Part shown: in pieces, positions 40,293 to 50,124 of the stretch
How positions within the stretch are numbered: the stretch's first letter is position 1
Layout of the letters: each line of letters starts with the position of its first letter
Assembly (NCBI RefSeq): GCF_004378855.1
Contig: NZ_RYYL01000009.1
Location: forward strand, 1-64,000
Reading direction: 5' to 3'
Origin: Campylobacter sp. US33a
Lineage (GTDB): Bacteria > Campylobacterota > Campylobacteria > Campylobacterales > Campylobacteraceae
DNA length: 64,000 nucleotides
Translations under genes and position numbers: made by a program
The notes under the pieces: generated by a model
The model's database searches: none
Seen by the model: only the letters and a program-made list of their open reading frames with translations
What the model was told of the DNA's origin: nothing

Positions 40293-42091
40293 CTCTCTTC
40301 TAACCGTTTTAAAAGCTCACCATCACTTGCAAAATCAAAAAATTTAAATTCATTTCCATGTTGCATCACTCCATCAAGCAAATCTCCACTCAAACGATTT
40401 TTAAGATCAAGTTCTGCAATTTCAAAACCATCTAAAGTATTTGCAAATTCCCTCAAGCGACTTGGAATTTCTTTAAGTTTAGTATAAAGATAACAAGTGC
40501 TTTTAAGCCCCACTCTTCCAACGCGTCCTCTAAGCTGATGTAAAGTTGCAAGTCCTAAGCGTTCAGCTCCAACAATGACAATGGTGCTAAGTCTAGGAAG
40601 TGAAATTCCTACCTCTACAACCGTGGTGCTTAGCAAAATATTTCCCTCATCGCGAAATTGTTCTAAAATTTTATCCTTATTTTTATCCTTTCCATGCGTT
40701 ACAAAAACTTTCTCATAATGACTTTCCCAATACCCCCTTGCTTGTTCTAAAGAAAGATAAGGAATTTTATCACTTGAATTTACCAAAGGATAAATAATGA
40801 TAACTTGATGATTTTTAGCAATTTCATCTTTGATTTTTTCACTGAGTTTTGCAAAAGCTTCATTTTGTATGCAAAGGGTTGTAATATCTTTTTTAAAAGG
40901 CATTTCTTTAATGAACGAAAAATTAAGCAAGTGCGATTGTATCATACTTAGTGTTCTTGGAATGGGAGTTGCGGAAAATTGTATAAAATGAGGACTTAAG
41001 CCATTATTTTTTGCCATATCATTAATTTTTTGTCTTTGATTTGAACCAAAACGGTGCTGCTCATCAATCATCACAAGCACAGCATTATGACTTTGAAAAT
41101 GAATGAGTGCATGAGTTCCTATAATCAAATTTGCTTTTTTGATTTTCTCATCTAAATCTTTTTCTTTTTTACCGCCTTTAATGAATAAAATATCCATGAA
41201 ATCAGGCAAAAACTTCTTTGCTTCATCGTAAAGTTGTTGTGCGAGTATGCTAGTTGGAGCCATTAAAATTGCTTGTTTAGGATACACCATCAAAGCAGCC
41301 CCAAGCAAAACCAAAGTCTTACCACACCCCACATCTCCCATAATTACGCGTCTCTTTGCTTCTTTAGATTGTAAATCTTTTTTAATATCCAAAAGAGCAT
41401 TTTGCTGATCTTTTGTTAGCTTAAAAGGCAAATTTAAAATCCAGTCATTAATATCATAAATTTTTAACTCATAACTTGGAAAAACCTGTTTTTTAGCCTT
41501 AAGCCTTCTTAGAAAATTAGAAATTTCAATATATTTTAAATCTTGAATTATTTTGCTTAAATTTTGATACAAAAAATAGCATTTTTCGTCATTGCTATGC
41601 AAATTTAATAATAGATTAATATATTTTTGCTCTAAATGATTTTCTTTTAAATTTTCTTCATTAACATAAGTTTGTATGAGCTTAGAAATACTCTCATCTT
41701 TTATGCCTTGTATATTGTATTTGGGGATAAATCCACCTGCTTTTTTAAGAATTTTGGGATTTACAAACTGCCAAGTTCTGCCAAATAAAGTCATTTTAGC
41801 GTGAAAAATATAGCAACCATGAGGCTTAAAAATTTTAATATGCCATTTACTGGGATGAAAAAAAACAAAATTTGCCACCAAATTCCAATTTTTACATTTA
41901 CAAGTTCCAAAAAATTTATTGTTTTGATAAGCAGAAGTTAAAATTTCCACCTCTTCAACGCAAAAATCTTCTTTTGGAGCAGATGAGAAATTTAAATTTT
42001 CTATTTTTTTAGGTAAAAACAAAGCCAAATCAACACAATTTTTTAAACCTAATTTTTTAAAAAGCTCCCAATCTTTTTGACTAAGCTTCAT
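40286..42091 (-). CDS. recG: ATP-dependent DNA helicase RecG
   Basis: 601 residues, shorter than the ~690 of E. coli RecG; the N-terminal wedge domain is reduced. Helicase motifs are RVIMGDVGCGKTLVLLGAA (Walker A), MIDEQHRFGSNQR (DEQH box), FSATPIPRTL (motif III), STTVVEVGISLP and LHQLRGRVGR (motif VI). It remodels stalled forks and Holliday junctions. It overlaps the upstream protease-like gene by 11 bp. Confidence 0.95.
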   Translation of the reverse strand: MKLSQKDWELFKKLGLKNCVDLALFLPKKIENLNFSSAPKEDFCVEEVEILTSAYQNNKFFGTCKCKNWNLVANFVFFHPSKWHIKIFKPHGCYIFHAKMTLFGRTWQFVNPKILKKAGGFIPKYNIQGIKDESISKLIQTYVNEENLKENHLEQKYINLLLNLHSNDEKCYFLYQNLSKIIQDLKYIEISNFLRRLKAKKQVFPSYELKIYDINDWILNLPFKLTKDQQNALLDIKKDLQSKEAKRRVIMGDVGCGKTLVLLGAALMVYPKQAILMAPTSILAQQLYDEAKKFLPDFMDILFIKGGKKEKDLDEKIKKANLIIGTHALIHFQSHNAVLVMIDEQHRFGSNQRQKINDMAKNNGLSPHFIQFSATPIPRTLSMIQSHLLNFSFIKEMPFKKDITTLCIQNEAFAKLSEKIKDEIAKNHQVIIIYPLVNSSDKIPYLSLEQARGYWESHYEKVFVTHGKDKNKDKILEQFRDEGNILLSTTVVEVGISLPRLSTIVIVGAERLGLATLHQLRGRVGRVGLKSTCYLYTKLKEIPSRLREFANTLDGFEIAELDLKNRLSGDLLDGVMQHGNEFKFFDFASDGELLKRLEESY

Positions 42092-43301
42092 TTACCACAC
42101 TTGCAAAGCAAAGATTTAAAAGCTCTCTGTGCTTTTTGATATAAGAATTTAATTCTTGGAGTTCTACTTTTTCTATAAGTTTTAATTCTTGCTTAAAAAA
42201 GCCAAATTCTAAACCTTGATAATACTCACTATATGCCATAGATAAACGCTTGCTTAAACTTTCATAACGCAAAGGCGTTGAACCTATGAGAAAATTTTTA
42301 GCTTGGATTAATTCTTCTTCACTCACACCTTCATTTAAGAAATTTTCAAATACTTCTTTAACTATCTTTTTAGCTTCTTTAGCACTTTCATTTTTGGTTT
42401 GCAAATAACCAAAAATCCTAGAAAAAGACGCATTCATATCAAGCATAGCATAAGCAGAATACGCAAGTCCTCTTTTAACGCGAATTTCTTCCATTATCCT
42501 TGATCCAAAACCACCCTGCCCTAAAATAAACAAAGCAATCTTTGCTAAATGCAAATCCCTATCACCAAATTTCGCAAAAAATGGCGTTGCAAAATAAATA
42601 TAAGCTTGCTCGCTTTCTTTTTTTATCAAAAGCTCATCTTTTATTTTTTTGCAAAACCCATATTGTTTTTGAGAATTTTTACTGCCTTTTTCAAATTTTG
42701 ACAATAAATCATTTAAAAGCATGTGAGATTTTTCTTCGCTTAAATTTCCGCCCAAAATTACTACAAGATTACTTAAATTTATATTTTTCTTATAAAAATT
42801 TTCTAAATTTTTTAAAGAAAGTTCTTTGATACTTTTTTCATCGCCATCATTTGGAGTTTGAAATTCTTCATTTTCAAAGACACTCTTATTAAGCAAATTT
42901 TTAGCTAAATAATCAAAATCACTATTTTTACTCGCAAGTTCTCCTAAAGCATTGATTTTTAATTTTTCTAAAATTTTTTCTTCAAATCTAGGATTTAAAA
43001 GCAAATTTTGCAAATGTTTTAGGGCGAATTCAAAGTGCTCTCTTAAACAAGTCAAACTAAGCTCTAAGCTTTCAAAACCACTACTTGCTTCTAAATTTAT
43101 GGCTTTAAATTCTAATTCTTTAAAAAAATTATCATCAACGCCTTCATTTAAAACTCGTGAAAACATTTTTGCAAGTCCCGCAATCTCATCATAACTTCTT
43201 CCGCAATTTCTAAAAACAAGCCTTAAAATCACAATAGGAAAATCATTATTTTCTTCAAAGATAAAAGGAATTTTTACTCCATTAATTTCTAAATTATGCA
43301 T
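42081..43301 (-). CDS. M16-family peptidase-like protein lacking the zinc motif
   Basis: 406 residues with the two-lobed M16 fold (LEINGVKIPFIFEENNDFPI..., FGSRIMEEIRVKRGLAYSAYA). Where active members have HxxEH, this one has AGLAKMFSRVLNEG. It therefore has no zinc ligands and is probably a non-catalytic member that pairs with an active M16 protein encoded elsewhere. The role is unknown. It sits between mqnC and recG, with a 1-bp overlap to mqnC. Confidence 0.8.
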   Translation of the reverse strand: MHNLEINGVKIPFIFEENNDFPIVILRLVFRNCGRSYDEIAGLAKMFSRVLNEGVDDNFFKELEFKAINLEASSGFESLELSLTCLREHFEFALKHLQNLLLNPRFEEKILEKLKINALGELASKNSDFDYLAKNLLNKSVFENEEFQTPNDGDEKSIKELSLKNLENFYKKNINLSNLVVILGGNLSEEKSHMLLNDLLSKFEKGSKNSQKQYGFCKKIKDELLIKKESEQAYIYFATPFFAKFGDRDLHLAKIALFILGQGGFGSRIMEEIRVKRGLAYSAYAMLDMNASFSRIFGYLQTKNESAKEAKKIVKEVFENFLNEGVSEEELIQAKNFLIGSTPLRYESLSKRLSMAYSEYYQGLEFGFFKQELKLIEKVELQELNSYIKKHRELLNLCFASVVNEA

Positions 43302-44347
43302 TAAAACCTTTCTAAAATTTCATAAGCAGTATTGCGTTTCGCTGGGTTTTCACCCAAACTTCTAATAAGCCTTATCATTTCATCTTGATTCATTCTATAA
43401 CTCGCACCTGCTGCACTTACGACATTTTCTTCCATCATAGTTGAACCTAAATCATTGGCTCCAAATTTTAAAGCAAGCTGTCCTATGAGTGAGCCCTGCG
43501 TTACCCACGAGCTTTGCAAATTTTTAAAATTATCCAAATAAAGTCTTGCTAAAGCCAAAAGTCTTAAATATTTATTTGAACTTTGCTTCATAATTTCTGG
43601 GTATTTTTTGATTAAAGCTGTATTATCACTTTGAAAACTCCATAATATAAAAGCCCTAAAGCCACCTGTTTCATCTTGCAAATTTCTTAAATGCTCAAAA
43701 TGATCAATAATTTCTTCATCACTCTCAACCGTCCCAAACATCATGGTTGCAGTGCTTTTCATGCCGATTTTATGTGCTGATCTATGCACTTCAAGCCAAG
43801 TGGCCGTGTCGCATTTATTAGGCGCAATAATATCTCTTACACGGTCGCTTAAAACTTCAGCACCTGCGCCAGGTATGGAAAATAAACCCTTAGCTTGAAG
43901 TCTTTGTAAAACTTCGGTAATAGAAATTTTAGAAGCCTTTGCAATATAAGCGATTTCAACCGCAGAAAAACCATGTACGGTGATATTTGGATAATGCTCT
44001 TTTATCCAAGCTACAAGTTCTTCATACCATTCTATTTTTAGTTTTGGATGCACGCCACCTTGAAATAAAATTTGCGTACCCCCAATAGCCTCAAGTTCTT
44101 CTATTTTTTTGCCTATTTCTTCAAAGCTTAAAATATAAGCATCATCTTCTTTATGGTGACGATAAAAAGCACAAAAAGAGCAATCAATACAACAAACATT
44201 AGTATAATTTATATTTCTATCTACTACAAAAGTAGTGATTTTTTCAGGATGAAGTTCTATTTTTTTTTGATAAGCCATTTCTCCAAGCTCAGCCAAACTT
44301 GCATTGTGAAGCAAATCTAGAGCTTCTTGTTTATTAAGTCTTGACAA
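43301..44347 (-). CDS. mqnC: Cyclic dehypoxanthinyl futalosine synthase
   Basis: 348 residues of the radical-SAM class. NVCCIDCSFCAF provides the CxxxCxxC cluster motif; GGTQILFQGGVHP and GAGAEVLSDRVRDIIAPNK match MqnC. It acts in the futalosine pathway to menaquinone, the only respiratory quinone of Campylobacter. Translation starts at TTG (TTG-TCA-AGA), with AAGGA six bases upstream and no in-frame ATG nearby. Confidence 0.94.
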   Translation of the reverse strand: MSRLNKQEALDLLHNASLAELGEMAYQKKIELHPEKITTFVVDRNINYTNVCCIDCSFCAFYRHHKEDDAYILSFEEIGKKIEELEAIGGTQILFQGGVHPKLKIEWYEELVAWIKEHYPNITVHGFSAVEIAYIAKASKISITEVLQRLQAKGLFSIPGAGAEVLSDRVRDIIAPNKCDTATWLEVHRSAHKIGMKSTATMMFGTVESDEEIIDHFEHLRNLQDETGGFRAFILWSFQSDNTALIKKYPEIMKQSSNKYLRLLALARLYLDNFKNLQSSWVTQGSLIGQLALKFGANDLGSTMMEENVVSAAGASYRMNQDEMIRLIRSLGENPAKRNTAYEILERF

Positions 44348-44423
44348 AGTTAATCCTTTATTTGTATTACAAAAAACTAAATTATAGCATTTATAAACAT
44401 AAATTTATGCTATAGTTTCACCC

Positions 44424-45611
44424 ATGAATTATCTTGATTTATTAAAAAATAATAAAAATATTAGAATTTTAGCTTCGGTTCAGTTTATAGTGTATTTTGG
44501 TGCTTGGTTTTCACAAACGGGCGTTTTTACGCTTTTAGTTAATCTAAATGCTCCCACTTGGGCTACTTCAATCAGTGCTAGTTTGGCATTTTTACCAGGA
44601 ATTTTACTTGCCCCAATCAACGGGGTTATAGTCGAAAAAAATAAGCCTAAAAAACTCTTGTTAAGCATGATAAGCATAGAGCTTTTTTCTATATTTTTTC
44701 TCATTTTTGTGACCAATCTTAATATGCTTTGGCTTTTATTTATACTCATTTTTACAAGGCTTTGCGTGGCTTCAATTTATTTTCAAGCAGAAATGAGCTT
44801 GCTTGCTAAAATTTTAACCCCACAAGAGTTAAAACTCGCCAATGAAATGCATAGTGTTATTTGGGCGATCTCTTATACAGCAGGGATGGCAAGTGCTGGC
44901 GTTTTCATTAATTTTTTTGGCACAAAAACGGCATTTTTATTTGATTGTTTTCTTATTAGTATTGGAATTTTATTTTTGCTAAGACTTAGTATTCCAGAAT
45001 TTGAGCAAAAAATTCAAAACAACTTTCTTACTATGATTAAAGAGGGTTTTTTGTATGTTTTAAAAAACAAAGCTATTTTCCATCTTATTTTACTCCACGG
45101 TTTTATAGGGCTTACGGCTTACGAAACCTTAGTTACTCTTTTAGCTCAACACCCCTATAAAGAGGTTTTATCTGCGGCTTTGGTGATTGGTTTTTTAAAT
45201 GCGGTGCGTGCTTGTTCTTTAGCTTTGGGTCCTATTATCTTAAGTAAAATTATTAATCATAATAATCTAAGTTATATTTATCTTGGACAAGGATTAGGAA
45301 TTTTACTTTGGGCTGTGACTCAATTTAATTTCTATATTTCCTTTATAGGACTTTTGGCAGCAGGTTTTTGCACCTCCTCGCTTTGGTCTTATACTTACAC
45401 TGCAATACAAAATCAATGCGATAAAAAGTATTATGGACGCGTTATTGCTTATACGGATATGGTTTTTCTTGGTTTTAGTGCAGGATTTTCGCTTTTAACA
45501 GGACTTTTATATGATTTAGGTATGAGCTTAAATTTCATCACTGCCTTACTAGGCGTGGTGTTTATTTTTGTGGCTTTTTATTGGCATTTTGTGAATAAAA
45601 AATATTTATAA
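44424..45611 (+). CDS. MFS transporter
   Basis: 395 residues with about twelve hydrophobic segments. It has a typical loop 2-3 signature (GVIVEKNKPKKLLL) and an internal MFS repeat. Substrate is unknown; the family includes drug and metabolite exporters. It is divergent from mqnC, and a shared bidirectional terminator follows before thiC. Confidence 0.85.
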   Translation: MNYLDLLKNNKNIRILASVQFIVYFGAWFSQTGVFTLLVNLNAPTWATSISASLAFLPGILLAPINGVIVEKNKPKKLLLSMISIELFSIFFLIFVTNLNMLWLLFILIFTRLCVASIYFQAEMSLLAKILTPQELKLANEMHSVIWAISYTAGMASAGVFINFFGTKTAFLFDCFLISIGILFLLRLSIPEFEQKIQNNFLTMIKEGFLYVLKNKAIFHLILLHGFIGLTAYETLVTLLAQHPYKEVLSAALVIGFLNAVRACSLALGPIILSKIINHNNLSYIYLGQGLGILLWAVTQFNFYISFIGLLAAGFCTSSLWSYTYTAIQNQCDKKYYGRVIAYTDMVFLGFSAGFSLLTGLLYDLGMSLNFITALLGVVFIFVAFYWHFVNKKYL

Positions 45612-45647
45612 GGGCTTTTTATTGATTTATATCAACAAAAGCCTTTT
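45610..45647. terminator. Bidirectional terminator between the MFS gene and thiC
   Basis: AAGGGCTTTT...AAAAGCCTTTTT, with an inner TTGAT/ATCAA pairing. It is T-rich at both ends and sits between two converging stop codons. Confidence 0.8.
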
Positions 45648-45650
45648 TGA

Positions 45651-46943
45651 TTATTGCAAACTCACATCTTCACCTTTTAAGACTTGATTCATAGTATTCA
45701 TCGCACACATTTTTCCACACATAGAACATGAATTCAAATCATCAGGACGACGCTCGTTAAACATTTTTTTGGCCTTTTCTCCATCTATGGCAAGCTTAAA
45801 CATTTTTTCCCAATCAATATCCTGCCTAGCCTTGCTCATCTCATCATCTCTTGCCCTTTCTTTAGGGAGCTTAGCTATATCTCCTGCATGCGCCGCAATT
45901 TTGGTTGCCACTATACCATCTCTTACATCATCTAAATTTGGAAGTCTTAAGTGCTCAGCAGGTGTTACATAGCAAAGTATATCAGCGCCACTTGCAGCTG
46001 CCACTGCCCCACCAATCGCCCCGCTAATATGATCATACCCCGCACCAATATCAGTTACTAAAGGTCCCAAAACATAAAAAGGCGCACCTTTACAAAGGCG
46101 TTTTTCAAGCTGCATATTTGCTTCAATCTCATTTATAGCCATATGCCCAGGGCCTTCTATCATCACTTGTACCCCAGCCTTCCATGCTCTTTGAGTTAAC
46201 AAAGATAATTCTATAAGCTCAGAAATTTGAGCCGCATCGCTTGCATCATGCGTAGATCCTGGACGCAAAGCATCGCCTAAAGACAATGTTACATCGTATT
46301 TTAAACAAATTTCAAGCAAATCATCATAGTATTCAAAAAAAGGATTTTCCGCCTCTTTCATCGCCATCCACGCATAAAGCACAGATCCGCCTCTTGAAAC
46401 GATATTTGTAAGCCTTTTACTTTCTTTAAAAACTCTCGCAGCACGCGAATTTATGCCCGCATGTATAGTCATAAAATCCACCCCGCTTTTTGCATGATGA
46501 TAGACCACATCTAAAAAATCTTTTGCACTAATTTGTTTTAAATCTTTTTCCAAAAATCCTACCGCATCATAAACAGGCACTGTTCCTATCATCGCTTTTG
46601 AAATGCTTATTAACTCATCTCTAAAACGGCTTGTCTTGCCATAATTGCTCAAATCCATAATGGCTTCGATGCCAAATTTATGAGCCAAATCGACCTTTTT
46701 TAATTCCTCACTATAATCAACACAATCATTTGAAACACCTAAATTCACATTTACCTTCGTGCGAAGTCCAAGTCCTATGCCGTTTGGATCAAGGCTTTTA
46801 TGATTGATATTTGCAGGGATGATGATTTTTCCACAAGCAATATTTTCAAGTAAAAATTCCTCGCTTACTTGCTCTTTTTGTGCAACAATTTGCATTTCTT
46901 TGGTAAAAATGCCTTCTTTGGCGTAAATCATTTGAGTTTTCAT
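45651..46943 (-). CDS. thiC: Phosphomethylpyrimidine synthase
   Basis: 430 residues. It converts aminoimidazole ribotide to HMP-phosphate for thiamine in a radical-SAM reaction. Key stretches are [44 protein letters not shown] and the C-terminal cluster motif [14 protein letters not shown]. The motif spacing here is CxxCxxxC. It is preceded by a TPP riboswitch, so thiamine pyrophosphate represses it. Confidence 0.96.
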   Translation of the reverse strand: MKTQMIYAKEGIFTKEMQIVAQKEQVSEEFLLENIACGKIIIPANINHKSLDPNGIGLGLRTKVNVNLGVSNDCVDYSEELKKVDLAHKFGIEAIMDLSNYGKTSRFRDELISISKAMIGTVPVYDAVGFLEKDLKQISAKDFLDVVYHHAKSGVDFMTIHAGINSRAARVFKESKRLTNIVSRGGSVLYAWMAMKEAENPFFEYYDDLLEICLKYDVTLSLGDALRPGSTHDASDAAQISELIELSLLTQRAWKAGVQVMIEGPGHMAINEIEANMQLEKRLCKGAPFYVLGPLVTDIGAGYDHISGAIGGAVAAASGADILCYVTPAEHLRLPNLDDVRDGIVATKIAAHAGDIAKLPKERARDDEMSKARQDIDWEKMFKLAIDGEKAKKMFNERRPDDLNSCSMCGKMCAMNTMNQVLKGEDVSLQ

Positions 46944-47018
46944 ATTTATCCTTTAAAAAATTTGGATAAATGAAGGGTGCAAGTTAAATTTAGAAAGTAT
47001 AAATTTAAAAAGTATAAA

Positions 47019-47103
47019 TCTTCCCGCCGCTAGCATTATCTAGTTCCGGTTCGGTCTAAGCTTTTAGCTTACTCTCAGCCTGTCTCACAAGCTCCCGTCA
47101 TTT
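47019..47103 (-). promoter_or_regulatory. TPP riboswitch (THI element)
   Basis: On the minus strand the leader reads TGACGGGAGCTTGTGAGAC, then GGCTGAGAGTAAGC (pyrimidine-sensor CUGAGA), a variable hairpin, ACCGAACCGGAACTAG and ATAATGCTAGCGGCGGGAAG (pyrophosphate sensor and P1). This is the standard TPP aptamer order. It ends ~75 nt before the thiC ATG, leaving room for a ribosome-site sequester. Confidence 0.95.
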
Positions 47104-47113
47104 ATGTGTTAAA

Positions 47114-47119
47114 ATTATA
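47114..47119 (-). promoter_or_regulatory. -10 box of thiC
   Basis: TATAAT on the minus strand in GTATAATTTT, ~11 bases before the riboswitch begins. This places the transcript start near 47107. Confidence 0.65.
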
Positions 47120-47158
47120 CTTTAACTTTCTTAATTTTTTTTGCTTAAGAAATTATTT

Positions 47159-48623
47159 TCACTCATAGCAATGCTCTTTAGTTACCGCTTTGCCTTTTTT
47201 GTTTATTAAACTAAAATTTTTATTTTGAGCTATCATTATACATTTGCCAGCGTATCCTAAAAATTCATCATAAAAATAAGGCAAGATTGGCTTACCTTTT
47301 TTATCTATAAAATACCATCCCTTGTTTGATTTAAAAGCTATAATGCCTAAAATTTCACTATATTCTCCTAAATTTTCATTAAATTTACTTACTATTTTAT
47401 TACTAGCAGAACCATTACTATCTTTTAATTCTTGCGTTGAAAAGTGTAATAATTCTTCATTTTTAAATATTTTTGCATTCTTATCTATAAAATTCCATTT
47501 TCCATTTTTCTTTATATTAAGTAGAGAATTTTTATAAATATTACCCACTTCATCAAATTCATCAACCAATTTTCCTTCATAATCAATCAAATTGAATTTA
47601 TCATGGTTTTGAACTATTATAAATTTGTCATCAAAAAAATCAGTAATTTTAGACTCATCATATATCTTATCAAATTGTGCTTTTGTGAGCTGGTTTGCTT
47701 TTTTATCAATTAAACTCCATTTTTCTTGAAATTTTCCTACTATAAAATTATTTGAAAGACACTTAATATCATCAAATTTAATCTTGCTTATAAAAACACC
47801 ATTTTCTAAACTGACAAAATTCCATTTTAAATTTGATGCTTCGCGCAACTTCAAGCCTGTTTTACAATTTGCAAAATAATTAAATTTAAGTTTTGACAAT
47901 AGCTTCCCTTTGGTATCAATAAGCCAAAATTCATCTTCATTTTCACCATCTAAATCGCCTTCAAAATAATTAGCATAAGCTATTATAAGATTGTACTCAA
48001 TCCAGCTTGTATCCAGTTTTGTAAATTGAGCTGGTTTAATGGGAATATTTGCATTTTTATCCATTAAACCCATTTTTCCATCTTTTTCTATAGTAAAAAA
48101 ATCTTGTCTGTTAAAATTATTTCCAATAGGCTTTACATCGTCAAATTGTGGCGAGATAAACATCTTGGCTTTTTGGTTGATAAGCCCCCATTTGTAATCA
48201 TTCTTTTCATCGAATCTAGCCGCTATAATTTCATCGCTTAAATACATCACATCGATAAATTGTGGTTTGATGATGAAATTTTTATCATCATTACTATAAA
48301 CAAAACCATAATAGACAAATCCATGCTTATCGATCGCTTCGCGTGCAAACAAATATCTTTTTTCAAGAAGCGATTTTAGATATTTACAAGCTTGCCTATC
48401 TTTTAAATCACAAGCTTTTTGATACATTGTTTTTGCTTTTTCAAACCTAAGTTGTAAAATATCTGCAAGCTCATACTCATAGATAATGCCCAAAGACACA
48501 CAAGCGCTAGAGTTATTATTTTCGCAAGATTTTTTTAAAGAATCAATACTTTTATAATCAAAAGTGTCGGCGGAAAAATAAAATGTAACCATAGAAAAAT
48601 AAAATGATACTTTTTGGTTGCAT
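47159..48623 (-). pseudogene. Sel1/WG-repeat protein, leader probably frameshifted
   Basis: The open frame from 48592 gives 477 residues. It has two Sel1-like repeats (SLKKSCENNNSSACVSLG..., KAKTMYQKACDLKDRQACKYL), then about nine WG/KWR-type beta repeats (KWGLINQKAKM, KWSLIDKKANQL, KWNFIDKNAKI, KGWYFIDKKGKP). That ATG has no ribosome site. Upstream, GGAAAG precedes ATG 48623, which encodes MQPKSIILFFYGYILFF then shifts out of frame. Deleting one base in CGGCGG (48569-48573 on +) gives a signal peptide ending FFA/DTFDYK joined to the body. The protein would be exported. The function of this combination is unknown. Confidence 0.7.
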
Positions 48624-48658
48624 TTTATCTTTCCATAAAACTTAAACTTAAAATGTAA

Positions 48659-49387
48659 TTATATTATTTCTTTTACTTTGTTTTTCCAAAAATCAACAAA
48701 TTTTCTATCAATTTTAGGATTTGCCTCAGCTTCTTTTATTAAATCATTTATACAATCAATTCTTTTTTGCTTGGATTTAATGGTTTTTAATTTCCCAGCT
48801 TCTTCATAATACTTAATGCATTGATTTTCAAAAAGATTTACATCATAATTATCTTTTAAAAGCTGAATTGTATTGATAATCAAACCATAGGCTTTGGGAT
48901 ATTTTTCTCGTATTTTTTGTTCTATTTCCAATACAAGTTCTCTTCTGCTTTCTGCAGTATCTTTATTTTTTGACTTTAAGATTATATTAACGCTTTCTTC
49001 TATGATTTGGACATATCTTATTGCTTCTGCACACTCATCTTGATTGTTTAAAAATAAATTATGTAAAAATGCGCCTTGTTTATCCATAGGAAGACTTTTG
49101 TATTCTTCATATATTTCTTTATAGGAGTTTTCTATTTTTTCCAAGTCCTTTTTTCGCTCTTTTTCTTTTTCAAAATTTTCATTTATTTTTTGCATTCTTT
49201 GTTTGTGTGCTTCATCAATTTTCTGTATTTTTTGCTTATGCTCTTCGTTGATTTTTTGCATTTCTTGCTTATATTCATTCCAAATTTCTTTTAGTGGCTT
49301 ATTTGGTGTTCCTTTTATTTTTCTATATAAATAATTACATAAGAGAAAAATATAAATAATTGCTAATATTGATAATATTGCATTCAA
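48659..49387 (-). CDS. Membrane-anchored coiled-coil protein of unknown function
   Basis: 242 residues. A single N-terminal transmembrane helix (AILSILAIIYIFLLCNYLY, ~3-21) precedes a coiled coil built of near-repeats QEMQKINEEHKQ / QKIQKIDEAHKQ / QRMQKINENFEK (~40-80), then a helical C-terminal domain. TTG start with AAAGGA upstream. It begins 15 bp after the phage repressor gene on the same strand, so it is probably expressed in the lysogen. Superinfection exclusion is a reasonable but untested idea. Confidence 0.7.
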   Translation of the reverse strand: MNAILSILAIIYIFLLCNYLYRKIKGTPNKPLKEIWNEYKQEMQKINEEHKQKIQKIDEAHKQRMQKINENFEKEKERKKDLEKIENSYKEIYEEYKSLPMDKQGAFLHNLFLNNQDECAEAIRYVQIIEESVNIILKSKNKDTAESRRELVLEIEQKIREKYPKAYGLIINTIQLLKDNYDVNLFENQCIKYYEEAGKLKTIKSKQKRIDCINDLIKEAEANPKIDRKFVDFWKNKVKEII

Positions 49388-49402
49388 TTTAAATCCTTTA
49401 AA

Positions 49403-50050
49403 CTATATAATAGAACGCAAAACCTTACCCTGTATAATAATTTCAACTTGTGAGTCTTTTAAGTCCAAACTATAGCTTTTATAATCCTTATTTACACTAA
49501 TAATATCTAAAACTTTACTTATTGGATCTAATTGCAAAAGTTTAACCATTAATTGGTTATCAAAATTTAAAATATACAATCCATCTCCTTGATATTCATG
49601 CGTTTCTTCAAAAACAACCCAGCTATCAGGTAAAAGCATTGGAACCATAGAATAACCATCAACTTTAATAGCTTTCACATTTTTAGGCGTCGTTTTAAAA
49701 AAGGCTTTGCTAAGCTCAAGCATTTCTCCTGTTTCATACTCTTCAAGCCCAATTAGCTCATTGCCACCACCAGCGGAAGCTGAAATGTTAAGTTTTGGTA
49801 TTGAATAAAAATTAGCATCTCGCTTATTATTGTTAATATTATACTCATTTTTATTAGTATTGTTGATAAAATATTCATATGGTAAATTACTATCTTGAGA
49901 AATTTTATACACATACTTTTCGGGAATTTTTCCTCTTTTCTCCCAACCAGCTATAAGGCTATTCTCTATTTTTAAATATTTTGCCAACTGATTTTTATTT
50001 TTTACCCCTACTGCTTCAAACATTTTTTGCAATATATCTAAGACTTCCAT
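49403..50050 (-). CDS. Phage repressor, HTH plus S24 peptidase (LexA/CI-like)
   Basis: 215 residues. The N-terminal DNA-binding domain (KNKNQLAKYLKIENSLIAGWEKRGKIP) is followed by a linker and an S24 self-cleavage domain. The cleavage site is probably Ala93-Gly94 (ISASAGGG), the nucleophile Ser134 (DGYSMVPM) and the base Lys170 (QLMVKLLQ). It maintains lysogeny and could be inactivated by RecA. Mu itself uses a different repressor (c), so this phage may be SOS-inducible. It is divergent from the early operon across 150 bp of operator DNA. Confidence 0.92.
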   Translation of the reverse strand: MEVLDILQKMFEAVGVKNKNQLAKYLKIENSLIAGWEKRGKIPEKYVYKISQDSNLPYEYFINNTNKNEYNINNNKRDANFYSIPKLNISASAGGGNELIGLEEYETGEMLELSKAFFKTTPKNVKAIKVDGYSMVPMLLPDSWVVFEETHEYQGDGLYILNFDNQLMVKLLQLDPISKVLDIISVNKDYKSYSLDLKDSQVEIIIQGKVLRSII

Positions 50051-50072
50051 ATAATCGTAACCTTAACAAAAA

Positions 50073-50124
50073 ATACTATAAAAAATTAGTTTTTTACTTG
50101 ACTTATACTAACTTTTAATAGTAT
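50073..50124. promoter_or_regulatory. Paired operators ATACTA-N8-TAGTAT
   Basis: 50103-50126 is a perfect inverted repeat with 8-bp arms (TTATACTA/TAGTATAA) around ACTTTTAA. It spans the gap between the -35 and -10 of the early promoter. 50073-50092 has the same layout, ATACTA-N8-TAGTTT, with an imperfect right arm. Both are spaced for dimer binding and are the best candidates for repressor operators. Confidence 0.6.

Noticed and set aside
47019-47103. A stand-alone small RNA upstream of thiC
   Set aside because: The CUGAGA and pyrophosphate-sensor motifs identify it as a TPP riboswitch in the thiC leader.
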